DNA from: Drechmeria coniospora
Taxonomy: Eukaryota; Ascomycota; Sordariomycetes; Hypocreales; Ophiocordycipitaceae
DNA: 64,000 bases
Assembly: GCF_001625195.1 (NCBI RefSeq)
Contig: NC_054390.1
Coordinates: 7,661,222-7,725,221 of the forward strand
Reading direction: 5' to 3'
The notes beneath the pieces are model-generated. The model worked only from the letters and a program-made list of their open reading frames with translations, searched no databases and had not been told where the DNA came from. This document shows, piece after piece, positions 47,601 through 58,071 of the stretch (its first letter is position 1; each line of letters begins with the position of its first letter). The translations under genes were made by a program, and so were the position numbers.

Positions 47601-50600
47601 TTATTTGAACCTCCGTACGAAAACTTGTTTCAAAGTCCAGTACGGAGTATACAGAACTTAGCTGCGCATGTACTGTACGGAGTACTTACGTGCACACAAC
47701 TATACCAAGGTACTAGTAATTAAAGTACTGTACATTTTCGGAGCAGCATGGCACTCGCAACGTCCACTCACTCTCGACTCCGTACGGTGCACCTAAATGT
47801 ACCATCGTGATTACAACTATGGATGCATCGGAGGAAGCTCGCATCGAAAACTGGCTCGGGTGCCGTTGATCGTATCGCCAGAGCTTCGAGTTCATCACGT
47901 GTCAGAACAACCGAGCCATTTCGGACATGACAGATTTGTCAGTAGGATGGGGCTGCGATTGGTGGTTGACGTGGCGGGCAGTCAGAGTGAGCTGGGTAGC
48001 ATCGGCGCCGAGGAAGCAAGGGAGGGCAGCAAAAAGGAAACCTGGCCTCGAGGTGGGATGGCATGCAGCCACAAGGCATGTCGAACCCTGCCATGAGAGG
48101 CACCAGACGCATGGAGGAGGCTTCCATGTCCGATATCTCTCTTCGTTCGAAGCCTGCTTCCTCCATCAAGAGAGGGGTCCATACTTTTTTCAATCTTGTC
48201 TCGCTCGACCTGGAGGATGATAACGCATGGGATGGACGGCGTCACCATGGCACGGTAGCAGTTACCATGCTCTGTAGTGCCTGCTTGTACTAGGTAAGTA
48301 CAGAGGAATTACAGTACAACCACAGTGCTGTGCGGAGTACTTGGCGCAGGTTCCTTTGGCAGTACGGAGTACTCCGGCCATGTACATTGTTTTGCGTGCG
48401 CTGTACTTGGCATGAAATGTACCTCTCCCATGCACAGTCTGAATTCGACGAATCGTTCTCCGGTATCCGTGCACCTACAGTACTTGGGATGGAAGCATTG
48501 AACGGCTTTCGCGGGAGCGGCAGTGAACGAGCCTCTCCGCCCATCTCTCCTGTCCTGTTTCTTGCACTCCGCAGGTACTAACTAATAGGTACTAGTCGTG
48601 GCGACTACACGGAGCACAGAGTACTGTACTTACTCGTAGTTGTACTTGTACACATCAGCTGTGGACAAGTATGGGCACAAGCACAAGCTTCATCCTCGAT
48701 TGCGAGCAGTATAAACTGCATGGTTGTTTCGTCGGCAAGGCGAAACGGCAGCTGACGCTGCAGGACAAAAGTTAGTTCTGGATGAATGGGTTGAATGATT
48801 CCGATGCGCAGCAGAGCAAACTGGGTCGTGCTGCGCTGTTGCCGGGGCAGCAGACGCTCGTCGCCGCATGAACAACTGCTCGTCCTCTTCTCTGTGCGAG
48901 TCCTCGCAACCAACAACCCCTGCCAGCATGCTTGTCCTCGGACTCTCTGGTACGCTGCGCCGATGCTAGTACGAGCAAGGGTACACACTCGTTGGTGCAT
49001 CGTCCTGTCAATCCTGGGTGCCTAGTACAGAGTACAGCGCACAAGTACCCTAGGTTGGTACCTACTTGTACGTACAAGTAAGTACAGTTACTTACTTGGT
49101 AGGTACTTACTGTACATGCATGCGCCCCAAAGGAAAGGGAGGTGGTTTGGTGAGTGACATTTCTGAGGCGTGTCCGCCACCCTTCAGGGTCGTGGGTGAC
49201 CAGGGAACGGCCGCAGGGAGGGAGCGTTGCGTGATGACTGACGAGTTCCAGTACGAGCCCAGCACAAGTATGGGTACATGAACGAGCACAGCCACACCCT
49301 ACTCCCGGTAGGTACCGGTACAAGCACATGTAGATGTTTGTACTCGCACAGCCAGTGAGGAGTCGGGAAGCCAAGCCTCCAAGTCAGGCCCCGCCAGCAG
49401 GGCGGGTCGCTAGGCACCACAAGATGCGGATGAAAGAAGAGGGTGCCATTTGCGCGGGGAGCCAAGAGAGGCAGCGCTAGACGCAGCGGGTTAGTTGATG
49501 TGCATGAGTGGCGTCCGCTGACCAGGTCGGTCACAAGTAAGTACGGGGGAACTCCGTGCATGCACGTAAGTACAGGCAAGTACATACATCTAACTACTTC
49601 TACTTACATCTACTGTTCCTGTTTCGATGCTGCGCGGAGTACACCCAAGTACACTAATACATGTACATGTATACAGTACACCTACAGTACCCCCCGACTT
49701 GCACACGCACACGCAGGATGGCTGGGCACTGACCATGGGCAGAATACGAGCATGGCAAGACTCGCGTCATTCGCAGTGTCAACGCTGCGAGATGTATTCC
49801 GATGATACGCGTATATCCCCGCCCATTTCGCCTATTCGGGGAATTTTTTTCAAGTCCGGTCTGAAGGGATAATGTGCTAGTTGAATATCAGAGAAAACCT
49901 TGTACAAATAGCCTTCCAGTCAGAGCCGGGGCTTTGCCGTGCTAATTACCTGCCATTATGCCATGCTCGTACTCCGTACATCGGACGAAGTACCAACCCA
50001 AGTACAGGTACGTGCATGTACTCTTTCGGGCAGCGCAGGAGTGCAATTTGGCACGACCCATACATGTATTCATAGGTGCCTGCCTGCTAGCATGGCATTA
50101 CCTTGGTACCGGACTTCCTCAAATTGACTTGCTCGCGAATGCGTCGAGTTTCCAACTTCGGAGCCATCTTTCACAACGAATCCATACATGCTAGGCACCA
50201 AGTCGGTCGTCTTCTCCTCTCGTCGCTCACGGTAAGCCCCCTATGTCCGTGGGCGGTCTGGCAGTACCACGGACAGGTGTGCATGACTGGGCAACATGTA
50301 CTGTAATAATCTGGAAGCACCCGCGCGTGCAGGAACCGTGTACATGTACTTGCACGTACATGCAAGTAAGTATGGCGGTGCCAAGTATACAGTACTCCGT
50401 ACAGTATAGGTATAATATGCGTCGTGTACGGAGTACATTGTACGAGTACTCGGCGTGCTGAATTCCATCCTCCGCGGCTGTACACAGTACAAGTACGGAT
50501 GGAGAATGGCCCCTCCCACTTTGGTGCACACCTATTTTTGCCGGCTCATCGCATCAGTGCTAACCAGGTAGTGTGCATGCAAGTACTTAGTAGCATGTAC

Positions 50601-50640
50601 CTGGTACTTCGTTGCCTGTGAGGTATCGGGTACCTTCTGC

Positions 50641-51297
50641 CAATCTGTCTTCCGGGGTGGGTTGCCTGGATTCGCTCTGCTCTCCCCATCTCAACCCTCC
50701 TCCATTCTTCTCACCATCGGCTTCTCTTCTCCCCATCCCCAGACGCACCCTCCGCCCGCCGTGCGATCTTCGAATCCGCCTCCCTGGTGCGATTCCAGCT
50801 GCAACATCTCGTCAAGAGTTGGCGCCGCTGGTATTGACCGTCCGCTCCTTTGTCCTCGCATCCGTTTTGCCTTTGGCCTGCCCTTTGGTTCCGCGCAGCA
50901 TTTGTATTTACCACGATTACCGTCCTTAGGTTCGTCCGCCACCGTCCGCTTCGCCCTTGGCCCTTCACCCTGCCTCATCTCGGTGCCCCTTCCTTCTCCT
51001 CATACCTACGCGGCCGTCATTCCGCTCGGCGGCCTTTTCTACCCTCCTGTCGTGGCATTGATGCTAAGCCCGTGGCCAGATTCACGTCCCGTCGAAAACA
51101 CCCAGAATCGATTATCGCTCGCCCTTGCCTCGATCACGACACCATCCCCGACGAATGCCCCGAACTCGAGCAGGGAATATACGTGGAACGAAACGAGACT
51201 CTCTCCACGATTCGTCGCCTTCCCTCTGCCTCCTATGGTTCAGTTGATTTTGTAGTTGCCCATCACTTTCAGTTGCCGAGGCGCGCAGCTAGAGAAG
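50641..51297 (+). promoter_or_regulatory. pyrimidine-rich leader and promoter of the Ser/Pro-rich gene
   Basis: C/T-biased sequence immediately upstream of the ATG at 51298. It contains open frames (50662-51255, 50850-51320) that look like by-products of the composition rather than genes. The change from GTAC-rich DNA to this tract near 50640 is sharp. Confidence 0.45.
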
Positions 51298-54168
51298 ATG
51301 GCAACTGCAAGTGGCCCTGATCTGGCTCCCACCGGCGCCTCGCCTGCTCCAATTGTCGAGGACGCTTCCTGCACACTGCCGGCCGGAACGCAAGAGAGCA
51401 CCCCGATCAGCTCGCCCCGAGAGCCTTCTTCCCTCCCCGACCTGCGTCCTGGGAATCCGACCTTTATCTTTCCTCCCCAACCGCCTTCTCTACCATCCTC
51501 TCCGCTGTCGACCTTTTGCCTCAGCAGCCGACGGCCAATGTCAGCCATCGAGTCTCGCATGACGGATTCTAGCATTACCCCCGAGAATGCCGATCGGCCT
51601 CGTCGACCGATGGCGCTTCCCGCCTTCAGCTTCAACCCGGGAGCCGCTCTTCTCACGGACCCCGACTCGCTTCCCTTTCTCAGCCCTCCGCTGTCGCCCC
51701 ATTCGGTGAGGACTTTTGCTCCATCCTCACGGCCTGCTGGACATGGACATCGAAGAGGTGGCAGTGAATTTGTAGGAGGCAGCATTCGCGACGGCAACTC
51801 CATTGCCGTCATGGGCGCCAGCCCGACCAAGTCGGACAGCGGATTTTCCTCTCCAGGTCTCGCTCCTCCGAAACGCGGCCACCGGCGGGGCATCTCGGGC
51901 ACCATATCCGTCTCCGACTTGCCCCAGCTGGACTCGATGATGCCCAGGGGCGGTAGTGCCCCGAGCAGTCCAACCACCCTCACCTCGACCGACGCACCGC
52001 CGATGCCATTCCGGGATGGGCCCACCTATCTGCTGGAGCCGGCGCAAATACTGGAAAGCAGCAAGCGACCGAACGATGCTGCTCAACCTCCAGGTCTGCC
52101 CACGACGCCCACCTCTCCCTCGTCCGACGCCGAGGCTGCCCCTCTGCGACACGCCAGGCCGGCACGAGCGCGTGTTGGATTCTCCGACAGGCTCGAGTTC
52201 ATACCGAGGCCCCTGTCACTGGTATCCAGCGACACGTCCAGCACGGCAACTGCCCGGCCTGGGCACTCGGTTTCGGGTAGCATTTCATCCATCATGTCGG
52301 CCGCTTCCCCTTCCGGGGGCGAGACGGCGGCGTCCCTAGCTAGAAGCCCTGCGCGGGATAATTCGAGGCCCAGCACCGCAGGTGCCATCCTGGAGCGTAC
52401 CATGGAGTTTGCGATTCCCGAAGTGGCAGGCGCCTCTCCGAAGCGGCGCAACTCCATTCCAACTTTGCTCAACATTGCGGATGCGCAGTCGCTCGCCTCT
52501 GCCACCACGGCGCCAACCACGAAGACGTCCAAACGATGGTCATTCTTTGGCCTCGAGTCGCCGTTCCTGCTCTCGGCGGCGCCGACGAGGCGACGATCGT
52601 CGAGCTCGAGCTCATCGGAATCCGGTGCCAAGGCTGTATCCGGCACCTCGTCATCCGATCTCGAATCGGACTCGACCGAGACTGGAAGGGACGGGGCCGC
52701 GGCGTCCACGAAGGCGATGAAGAAGGCGAGCAAGAAAAAGAAAGTCAAGGGCTGGGCTGGCTCGATCTTGCCTCTCAAGCCTCGAGGACCAAAGAAGCGT
52801 ACGAATCTTGGTGACGCGCGGCCGCCAACGCCTCCCGCCTCCGTGGGGCCCTGTGACGACGGCGACGAGGAAAACCGTCCGGCGGCGGAAGCAGGCGGTC
52901 CAGCGGTGGCAAGCAAGGAGTCACCTCCCGCGATGGACAAGCCAACCCCCAAGGAGAGTCCGCGGTTCGGAGAGGATGCTTCGCACCTCATGATCGACCT
53001 GGACGCGGCGCTCGGTCCGTTCAACACCCCGCTCCCTCAAAACCCCGAGTGGGACGCCGCGCAGCGAGCGGCCGGAAACCCTGGCAAGAGGAGACTGCAT
53101 AGCGCACAGGGTCTGAAGGGGTTCAGCGGGCCCGGCATGCATTACCATCGTCGGACGGAATCCGCGCCGGATCTCCCACCCTTTGACGCCGCAGGTGCCG
53201 GCATTCACCGGTTCGGCAGCAACTCGACCATGGCAGATGTGTTTGAGGAGGAGGAGGAAGACGACAACGGCGCGGCCACGGCCGCCAGTTCATCGGAGGC
53301 CAACCTCGAGGACACGATTGCCGCAACGTCCTGCGACGACGCTTCCGACGACGGCGAGATGACACCCCCTGCTGGCGGCCCCGAGGTGGATGGCACGTCG
53401 TCCAGCGAAGCGGCAGCTGGGCCGCGCCGGCCAGACGCGTGGCCAAGTGAGGGTGAGAAGGCGGCTGGTCAGATGACGGCGGCCGGGTGCTCCAAGACGT
53501 CGCTACCGGACGAGGTTGCCGCCCAGGAGCCTCCATCCATCATCTTCCGCAGCGCCAACCTGTTCTACGGCGCACCAGACTCGACGGTGTCTTCGCCCGG
53601 CAAAGCGTTATCGCCTACCGACTTCGGCCCATCCTTTGTGGGCAACTCGGCTACGGCGCCAACGAGCCCGTATTCGACGAGCTACGCGTCGTCCTCGCAC
53701 CCATCCCCTCGGTCGCCCATGTCCATGATGCCCAATCGCGTCTCGACGGCGCCGTCCTCGGTCATGGATGAGAACAGCTTTCAATCGCTCCTCATGGGGG
53801 AGCCCGGTCCGGAAGTCCGAATATCGGTGGACTACGACATTCCGTCCCTGACGTCGAGCAACTCGACGATGACGAGGGACAGCGCTTTCGCGCCGCACGC
53901 TCGCACGTCCCAGCCGAGCCTCCGAGAGCAACGACCCGTTTCCGTCTCGTCCGCCGCCTTCGGACGGCGACGGTCTAGCCTGGTCAGCTTGAGCCGACTC
54001 ATCAGCAGCTCGCACGGGGAGAGGAGCAAGCTCTCGATGGAGATGACGCTCGACAACGAGTCGGACAACAGGAGGTCGATGGGAAGCAAAACGAAGCAGC
54101 GTCTTGGTCGGATGATGCAGTTCTGGAAAGCCAACAACAGCAACAACAAGGACGGCGCGCTATCATGA
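51298..54168 (+). CDS. Ser/Pro-rich disordered protein ('cell wall proline-rich' type)
   Basis: Single exon, 956 aa, starting at ATG 51298 (AGAAGATGGCA); the frame extends upstream without another ATG. Composition is dominated by Ser, Pro, Ala and Gly, with many SP/SPxR-like sites (FLSPPLSPHSVR, SPTKSDSGFSSPG), a basic patch KKASKKKKVKGWAGSILPLK, and an acidic run DVFEEEEEDDNG. The C-terminal block FGRRRSSLVSLSRLISSSHG with KTKQRLGRMMQFWKANN is the part most typical of the Pezizomycotina family usually annotated as cell wall proline-rich protein. There is no signal peptide or GPI signal, so the cell-wall label is doubtful; a phospho-regulated cytoplasmic protein is as likely. Confidence 0.75.
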   Translation: MATASGPDLAPTGASPAPIVEDASCTLPAGTQESTPISSPREPSSLPDLRPGNPTFIFPPQPPSLPSSPLSTFCLSSRRPMSAIESRMTDSSITPENADRPRRPMALPAFSFNPGAALLTDPDSLPFLSPPLSPHSVRTFAPSSRPAGHGHRRGGSEFVGGSIRDGNSIAVMGASPTKSDSGFSSPGLAPPKRGHRRGISGTISVSDLPQLDSMMPRGGSAPSSPTTLTSTDAPPMPFRDGPTYLLEPAQILESSKRPNDAAQPPGLPTTPTSPSSDAEAAPLRHARPARARVGFSDRLEFIPRPLSLVSSDTSSTATARPGHSVSGSISSIMSAASPSGGETAASLARSPARDNSRPSTAGAILERTMEFAIPEVAGASPKRRNSIPTLLNIADAQSLASATTAPTTKTSKRWSFFGLESPFLLSAAPTRRRSSSSSSSESGAKAVSGTSSSDLESDSTETGRDGAAASTKAMKKASKKKKVKGWAGSILPLKPRGPKKRTNLGDARPPTPPASVGPCDDGDEENRPAAEAGGPAVASKESPPAMDKPTPKESPRFGEDASHLMIDLDAALGPFNTPLPQNPEWDAAQRAAGNPGKRRLHSAQGLKGFSGPGMHYHRRTESAPDLPPFDAAGAGIHRFGSNSTMADVFEEEEEDDNGAATAASSSEANLEDTIAATSCDDASDDGEMTPPAGGPEVDGTSSSEAAAGPRRPDAWPSEGEKAAGQMTAAGCSKTSLPDEVAAQEPPSIIFRSANLFYGAPDSTVSSPGKALSPTDFGPSFVGNSATAPTSPYSTSYASSSHPSPRSPMSMMPNRVSTAPSSVMDENSFQSLLMGEPGPEVRISVDYDIPSLTSSNSTMTRDSAFAPHARTSQPSLREQRPVSVSSAAFGRRRSSLVSLSRLISSSHGERSKLSMEMTLDNESDNRRSMGSKTKQRLGRMMQFWKANNSNNKDGALS

Positions 54169-54876
54169 CGAAGTTGACGTTGGAGCGAACGAGCAGGTGG
54201 GGACAACGGCAGCGGCAAGGGCCGATTCTTTTTCTTTCTCACACTCATGAATGTATATGGATGTTATGTAATGCTGCACATCTCCCCCTCCTCCTCCCCC
54301 CCCCCCTTTTTTGCTCGACGGATCAGGACTCGAAGCATCTCATCTTTTCGCAGATGACTCGGTTGAGACAACATCGAGGTCGCTCAGGCGGTTGGTTTGT
54401 CGAGGAACGGCAGGCCATGGGCATTTCGGAGATGAAAGGCCGAGCACCTCGGCATCTCTGGCAGTGTGTATGGGGGGATTGACGATCGAATGAACATTGT
54501 TATTTAGCATGATCACAAAGCTTGGCCCTGCAGTCAGCTCCATTTGGGGAGGCTGCAGGGCGCAAAGAGGGGGGTGCAAAATCAACGACGACCCCTACCC
54601 CTCGTGCTTTCTCTGAACATAGTTGCTTCAAAAAAGAATGCAGAACCAGCAAAGCCTACCTCCGTTTCGTCTCTTTTCCGTCCGCTCCCCGGGCCATGCC
54701 GATGTAGACGGATATAAGAAGTTTGCAGACGAATGAGATTAAGTTGAGATGGATCAATGGATGAGAGGTCGTGATGGCTGTTCCCGTCGCCTGACGAGCC
54801 ATGACTTATTTTCGTGCACGTTCAACGGTCTCCCGTTGAAGGAAGCACTAGCCGGCTCGTGGGAGGAAATCGCGAG
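54169..54876. other. convergent gap
   Basis: About 700 bp between two 3' ends, with a C11-T6 run near 54296-54312. No gene and almost no GTAC words. Confidence 0.6.
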
Positions 54877-55659
54877 TTAGATAAACATCTTGGCGACACC
54901 CATGATGCCTTCTGACCATCCGTCGGCGTCGTCGGCGGCCCGACGATGGCGAGAAGCAGGCTTCCGCTCCCACTGCATCTTACCGTCGCGGCGGCGGGTG
55001 GCACCCAGACCACCAGCCATGCGGACGGCGTCGCCAACGAGACCGACCCCTCCGCCTCTGGAAGCAGCCTGGGAGGCCACGCCGAGCATGCGCTCGAGGG
55101 CTGGGGGCATGCGCAGGCCGAAGCGAGCGAGCAGGGCGGTGAGGGCGCCGCCGGTGAGGAGGGGCATGATGACGAGGAAGAACACCTTCAATGGGTTGCG
55201 CCTTGCATGACGGACGAGGTCCCGGAGGAGGTGTTTGAGCCGCTTGTAGGCCCGCTGCATGAAGCCTTGTCGCGGAGAGCGCTTGTAGTAGGAGGATCGT
55301 CCTGGTGCCGTCGGGTTAGCCAGACGGGCCGCTTGCGACCTCCCACCAGTTTTCTTTCACCGGCTTGGGCGATTTTTCGTACCTCCAAATAAGCTCGAAC
55401 GGCTCCAGTTGCCGAGGCTGAAAAAGGAGCTCCTGGAGGCATTGTGCTTGTGGTGGTGGTGGGTGCTCTCGCCGAGGCCCGCGAGGAGTGAGCCGGCTAG
55501 CGATGATGCGCCGCGACGTCGGGAGTTGGATCGTGAGCGCGAGCGCGAGCGTGAGGAGCGCTTCTTGTGCCGTGAGCGAGAGGACTGGCGGCGGTGGTGG
55601 GCGCCGGCGGGCCTGGAGAAACCGGCCGGGCCGACGGAGAGGCCATCAAGGAATGTCAT
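54877..55659 (-). CDS. SR-rich single-TM protein, conserved in filamentous fungi
   Basis: Exons 55659-55383 and 55301-54877 join across an 81-nt intron (GTACGA donor, GCTAAC branch, CAG acceptor), giving 233 aa. The N-terminal 90 residues are Ser/Arg/His-rich (SRHKKRSSRSRSRSRSNSR, then HHHHKHNASRSSFFSLGN). The join gives FGGRSSYYKRSPRQGFMQRA, which leads into a basic amphipathic stretch and one hydrophobic segment VFFLVIMPLLTGGALTALLA at about 131-150. The C terminus carries GVGLVGDAVRMAGG and WSEGIMGVAKMF. This arrangement recalls an uncharacterised Pezizomycotina family; function is unknown. The RS dipeptides could be phosphorylation sites, but a splicing role is unlikely given the TM segment. 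Confidence 0.75.
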
Positions 55660-57737
55660 GGCCTCGGGTGCCAAGGGGCCGGGGGTTGCAGCCGATGAAG
55701 AGCTCGGAAACCGGACGAGACGCACAGACGGAAAGGGACGGGACGAGGCGAGAGCGAGGTCGAGGTCGAACAGACGATGGGCAAGACAAGCAGATGGCGT
55801 CTGGGGGGTGACCACTCGTGAGCGTACAATCGTGCGTGTGCGAACATTCACCGCCTCTTGTCACTTTTCAGCCCATCCAGCGCGCAAGGCAGCGACGGGC
55901 TGTCGATTCGTCGATGAGGAAAAGGTAGAGGGAGGTCGTGCGTGCTTCGACGAGGTTGAATGATGCGAGTGAGGGAGGTGGATGACACCTTGAGGCGAGC
56001 GTCATGCAGCAGCTGCGAAAGTGAGTATGATTCACGGAGGCAAACCTTCAACGGAGCACGAAGTACTCGGTACTACTCACGCAAATACGAGAAGGTGTAC
56101 GGAGTACCCCGTGCATTATATGCGGACGCACGAAGTACATGTACACCTACGGAGTACTTGTACAGTAGGCGCATTCAGTGAGTAGGTGCGCATGCACTTG
56201 GACGCCCTCGTACGGGCGGTGTCCAAAATTCGAGTGGCTGGTGGTCATACTGGGAATAAGTTGGTGGTTGGGTTCTCGGTACTCCGTACTGTGCAGGTAC
56301 AAGTACAGTAAGTATAGTATATTATTAGTACGGAGTGCTCCGTGCAGGTTCGGAGTACAGTACCCCCTCCGTATTATTACTCTGCGCATGTACTCCGTAC
56401 CGAGTATTAAGTACAAGCTTGAGTACAGGTTTTAACATAGAAAAGCCTTCTGCTGCTTGGATCAGGTACGTACTTACATGGGTATACTTACTGTACTTAA
56501 GCATGTACTTAGATGTACTCCGTAGGCGAACTGCACTATTATTACCTAGGTACTAGGTAGGTACTGAGCACACAGTCTGGAGTACATGTAAGCGTGTAGT
56601 AAGTATGTACTTAGGGGTAAGTACTCCGTACATACTAGTACCTATTAGTACTGTATGTACTTCAGTACAAGTACCAGAACCAGAGGAATACTGTAATACA
56701 GTACTGTAAGTAAATGCACGGAGTAACTGCAGCACAATTACTGAGGAATAGCAGAGAGTACGGAGTGCTACACCTGCAAGTACTTCTTGAGTACCTCCTA
56801 GTAGGCGTACGGCGCGTGGATTTTAAGCATCATTACATGTATTCTACAAGTATGTACGGAGTAGTCCGTACAAGTAGACTCTACTACGGAGCGCGGAGTA
56901 CGGAGTACTTTCACCGTACTGCAATCCTTGCAGGTATTTATTTGTCTGCTGTCGTGCGTCAGTGCGAGATGCTAGTAGGGGTCATCGTCGGCGCGAGGAG
57001 GCCTGCTCGCCATGTTGCTGCCGTTGCCATTGCATGGAGTGACGCACGACCTTGCAGAAAGTACCCCGTACAGCTGCCAGTGACACACCATACTGTACAG
57101 AAACATGCAGCATGGCAATATTACAGTACACCTTAGTGCGAGGCCTGCTGCAACAAAGGGGGGGGCGAGTAGTACGTTATAATACGTGGTATGGGTTTTT
57201 CACCCCGATAATATTCACAGCCGTAGAAGGGCGCCTTGGTACCTACCCTGGAGACGAAATACATTGAGTCATACGTCGGATCGAGGACTCGCCTGTTCTG
57301 GGCATTTGCATTTACATGACCAGTTGATCTTTTTGGGGGAGGGGGGGTAAAAAACTAAAACCGAGTGTGCTTCTTGGAATGTCTTCGACTTCTTCGCTTG
57401 TGTTGCTCAACCTGGCGGCGCCATGTGCTTCGTACATAAGAACACGCTCATGTGTGAGCGAGACATTGTGTGGTACTGCGCTTGCTGTCCTGTCGTCACG
57501 AGCCGTAGATTGCCAGGAGACATGATGAACCCGAAAAAAAGACGGATGCGAGAATCGTGCGTACATCTCTAGCAATGCGAGTGCAGAGGGTACACCGGGG
57601 GATTTTTTTTTTAAGAATAAAGAGCAAAACAGCTAGAGGTTGGTTGATTCAATTGCTTCCAGGTCATTCAAGGTACGAGTGCTTGTGTGCTCTACAAAAA
57701 AAAAAGGAGTGGCGTCATCCCGCCTCAAAAAGAAAGT
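55660..57737. repeat. intergenic, GTAC-rich from about 56050 to 57140
   Basis: 55,660-56,050 is presumably leader and promoter of the SR-rich gene. After that GTAC words are very frequent (near 56097, 56142, 56281, 56328, 56391, 56516, 56625, 56758, 56855, 56885-56905). The end of the block (57,150-57,700) is AT-richer with poly(A) and poly(T) runs. No gene supported. Confidence 0.55.
57727..57731 (-). terminator. Pol III terminator of tRNA-iMet
   Basis: Five T residues on the minus strand, six bases past the tRNA 3' end. Confidence 0.7.
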
Positions 57738-57809
57738 TAGCAATTGCACGTTTCGATCGTGCGACCTCCGGGTTATGAGCCCGGCGCGCTTCCACTGCGC
57801 CAAATTGCT
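57738..57809 (-). tRNA. initiator tRNA-Met (CAT)
   Basis: A 72-nt intronless cloverleaf on the minus strand. The acceptor arms AGCAATT and AATTGCT pair perfectly, giving the A1:T72 pair diagnostic of eukaryotic initiators. The anticodon stem-loop CCGGG-CTCATAA-CCCGG has CAT flanked by GGG and CCC pairs. The T loop reads ATCGAAA (A54, A60) instead of TTCGANT, again an initiator hallmark. The body TGGCGCAGTGGAAGCGCGC matches yeast initiator tRNA closely. Confidence 0.96.
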
Positions 57810-58071
57810 TTGCAACTTGTTTTGATTGTTGAAGGTCGTTGCCTTGTTGGACACTATGAATCCTTCAACCCCCATCCGCAGCCCCACCCCAGACTGGAAC
57901 CGAGACCCCACGTTTGTCCCGCAGGCTCCATGCTTTACCCCTGGCCCCTTTTGGCCACCTATGTGACACTGATCTGCACCGAGAAAGGACCCCCCTCGTC
58001 CAGCAGTTGCTGCATGGAAATTTTGTCAGCTTCAACGAAATTTCACTCAGCGCCGTGCTGTTGAAGCAGAC

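Larger units (their letters stand above)
43570..50640. repeat. 7-kb gene-poor region dense in GTAC words
   Basis: Both strands hold only short, unsupported frames. GTACGGAGTAC/GTACTCCGTAC, GTACATGTAC and AAGTACTTAC words recur throughout, for example near 43801, 43930, 44002, 44145, 45394, 45486, 45517, 45991, 47544, 47580, 47680, 48365, 49970, 50391 and 50428. No target-site duplications, long terminal repeats or transposase fragments were seen, so I do not call a mobile element. Confidence 0.6.

Noticed and set aside
47192..48250. Small frames on both strands around 47.2-48.25 kb
   Set aside because: Short, overlapping in several frames, no domain or intron consensus.
43570..50640. Mobile element or CRISPR-like array explaining the short repeats
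   Set aside because: No regular spacer length, no terminal repeats, no transposase, reverse transcriptase or cas-like frame; the words occur in both orientations at irregular distances.
50662..51255. Plus-strand frame of 197 codons before the Ser/Pro-rich gene
   Set aside because: Pyrimidine-rich leader composition gives a Pro/Ser/Leu translation without domain or splice evidence; more likely 5' untranslated.
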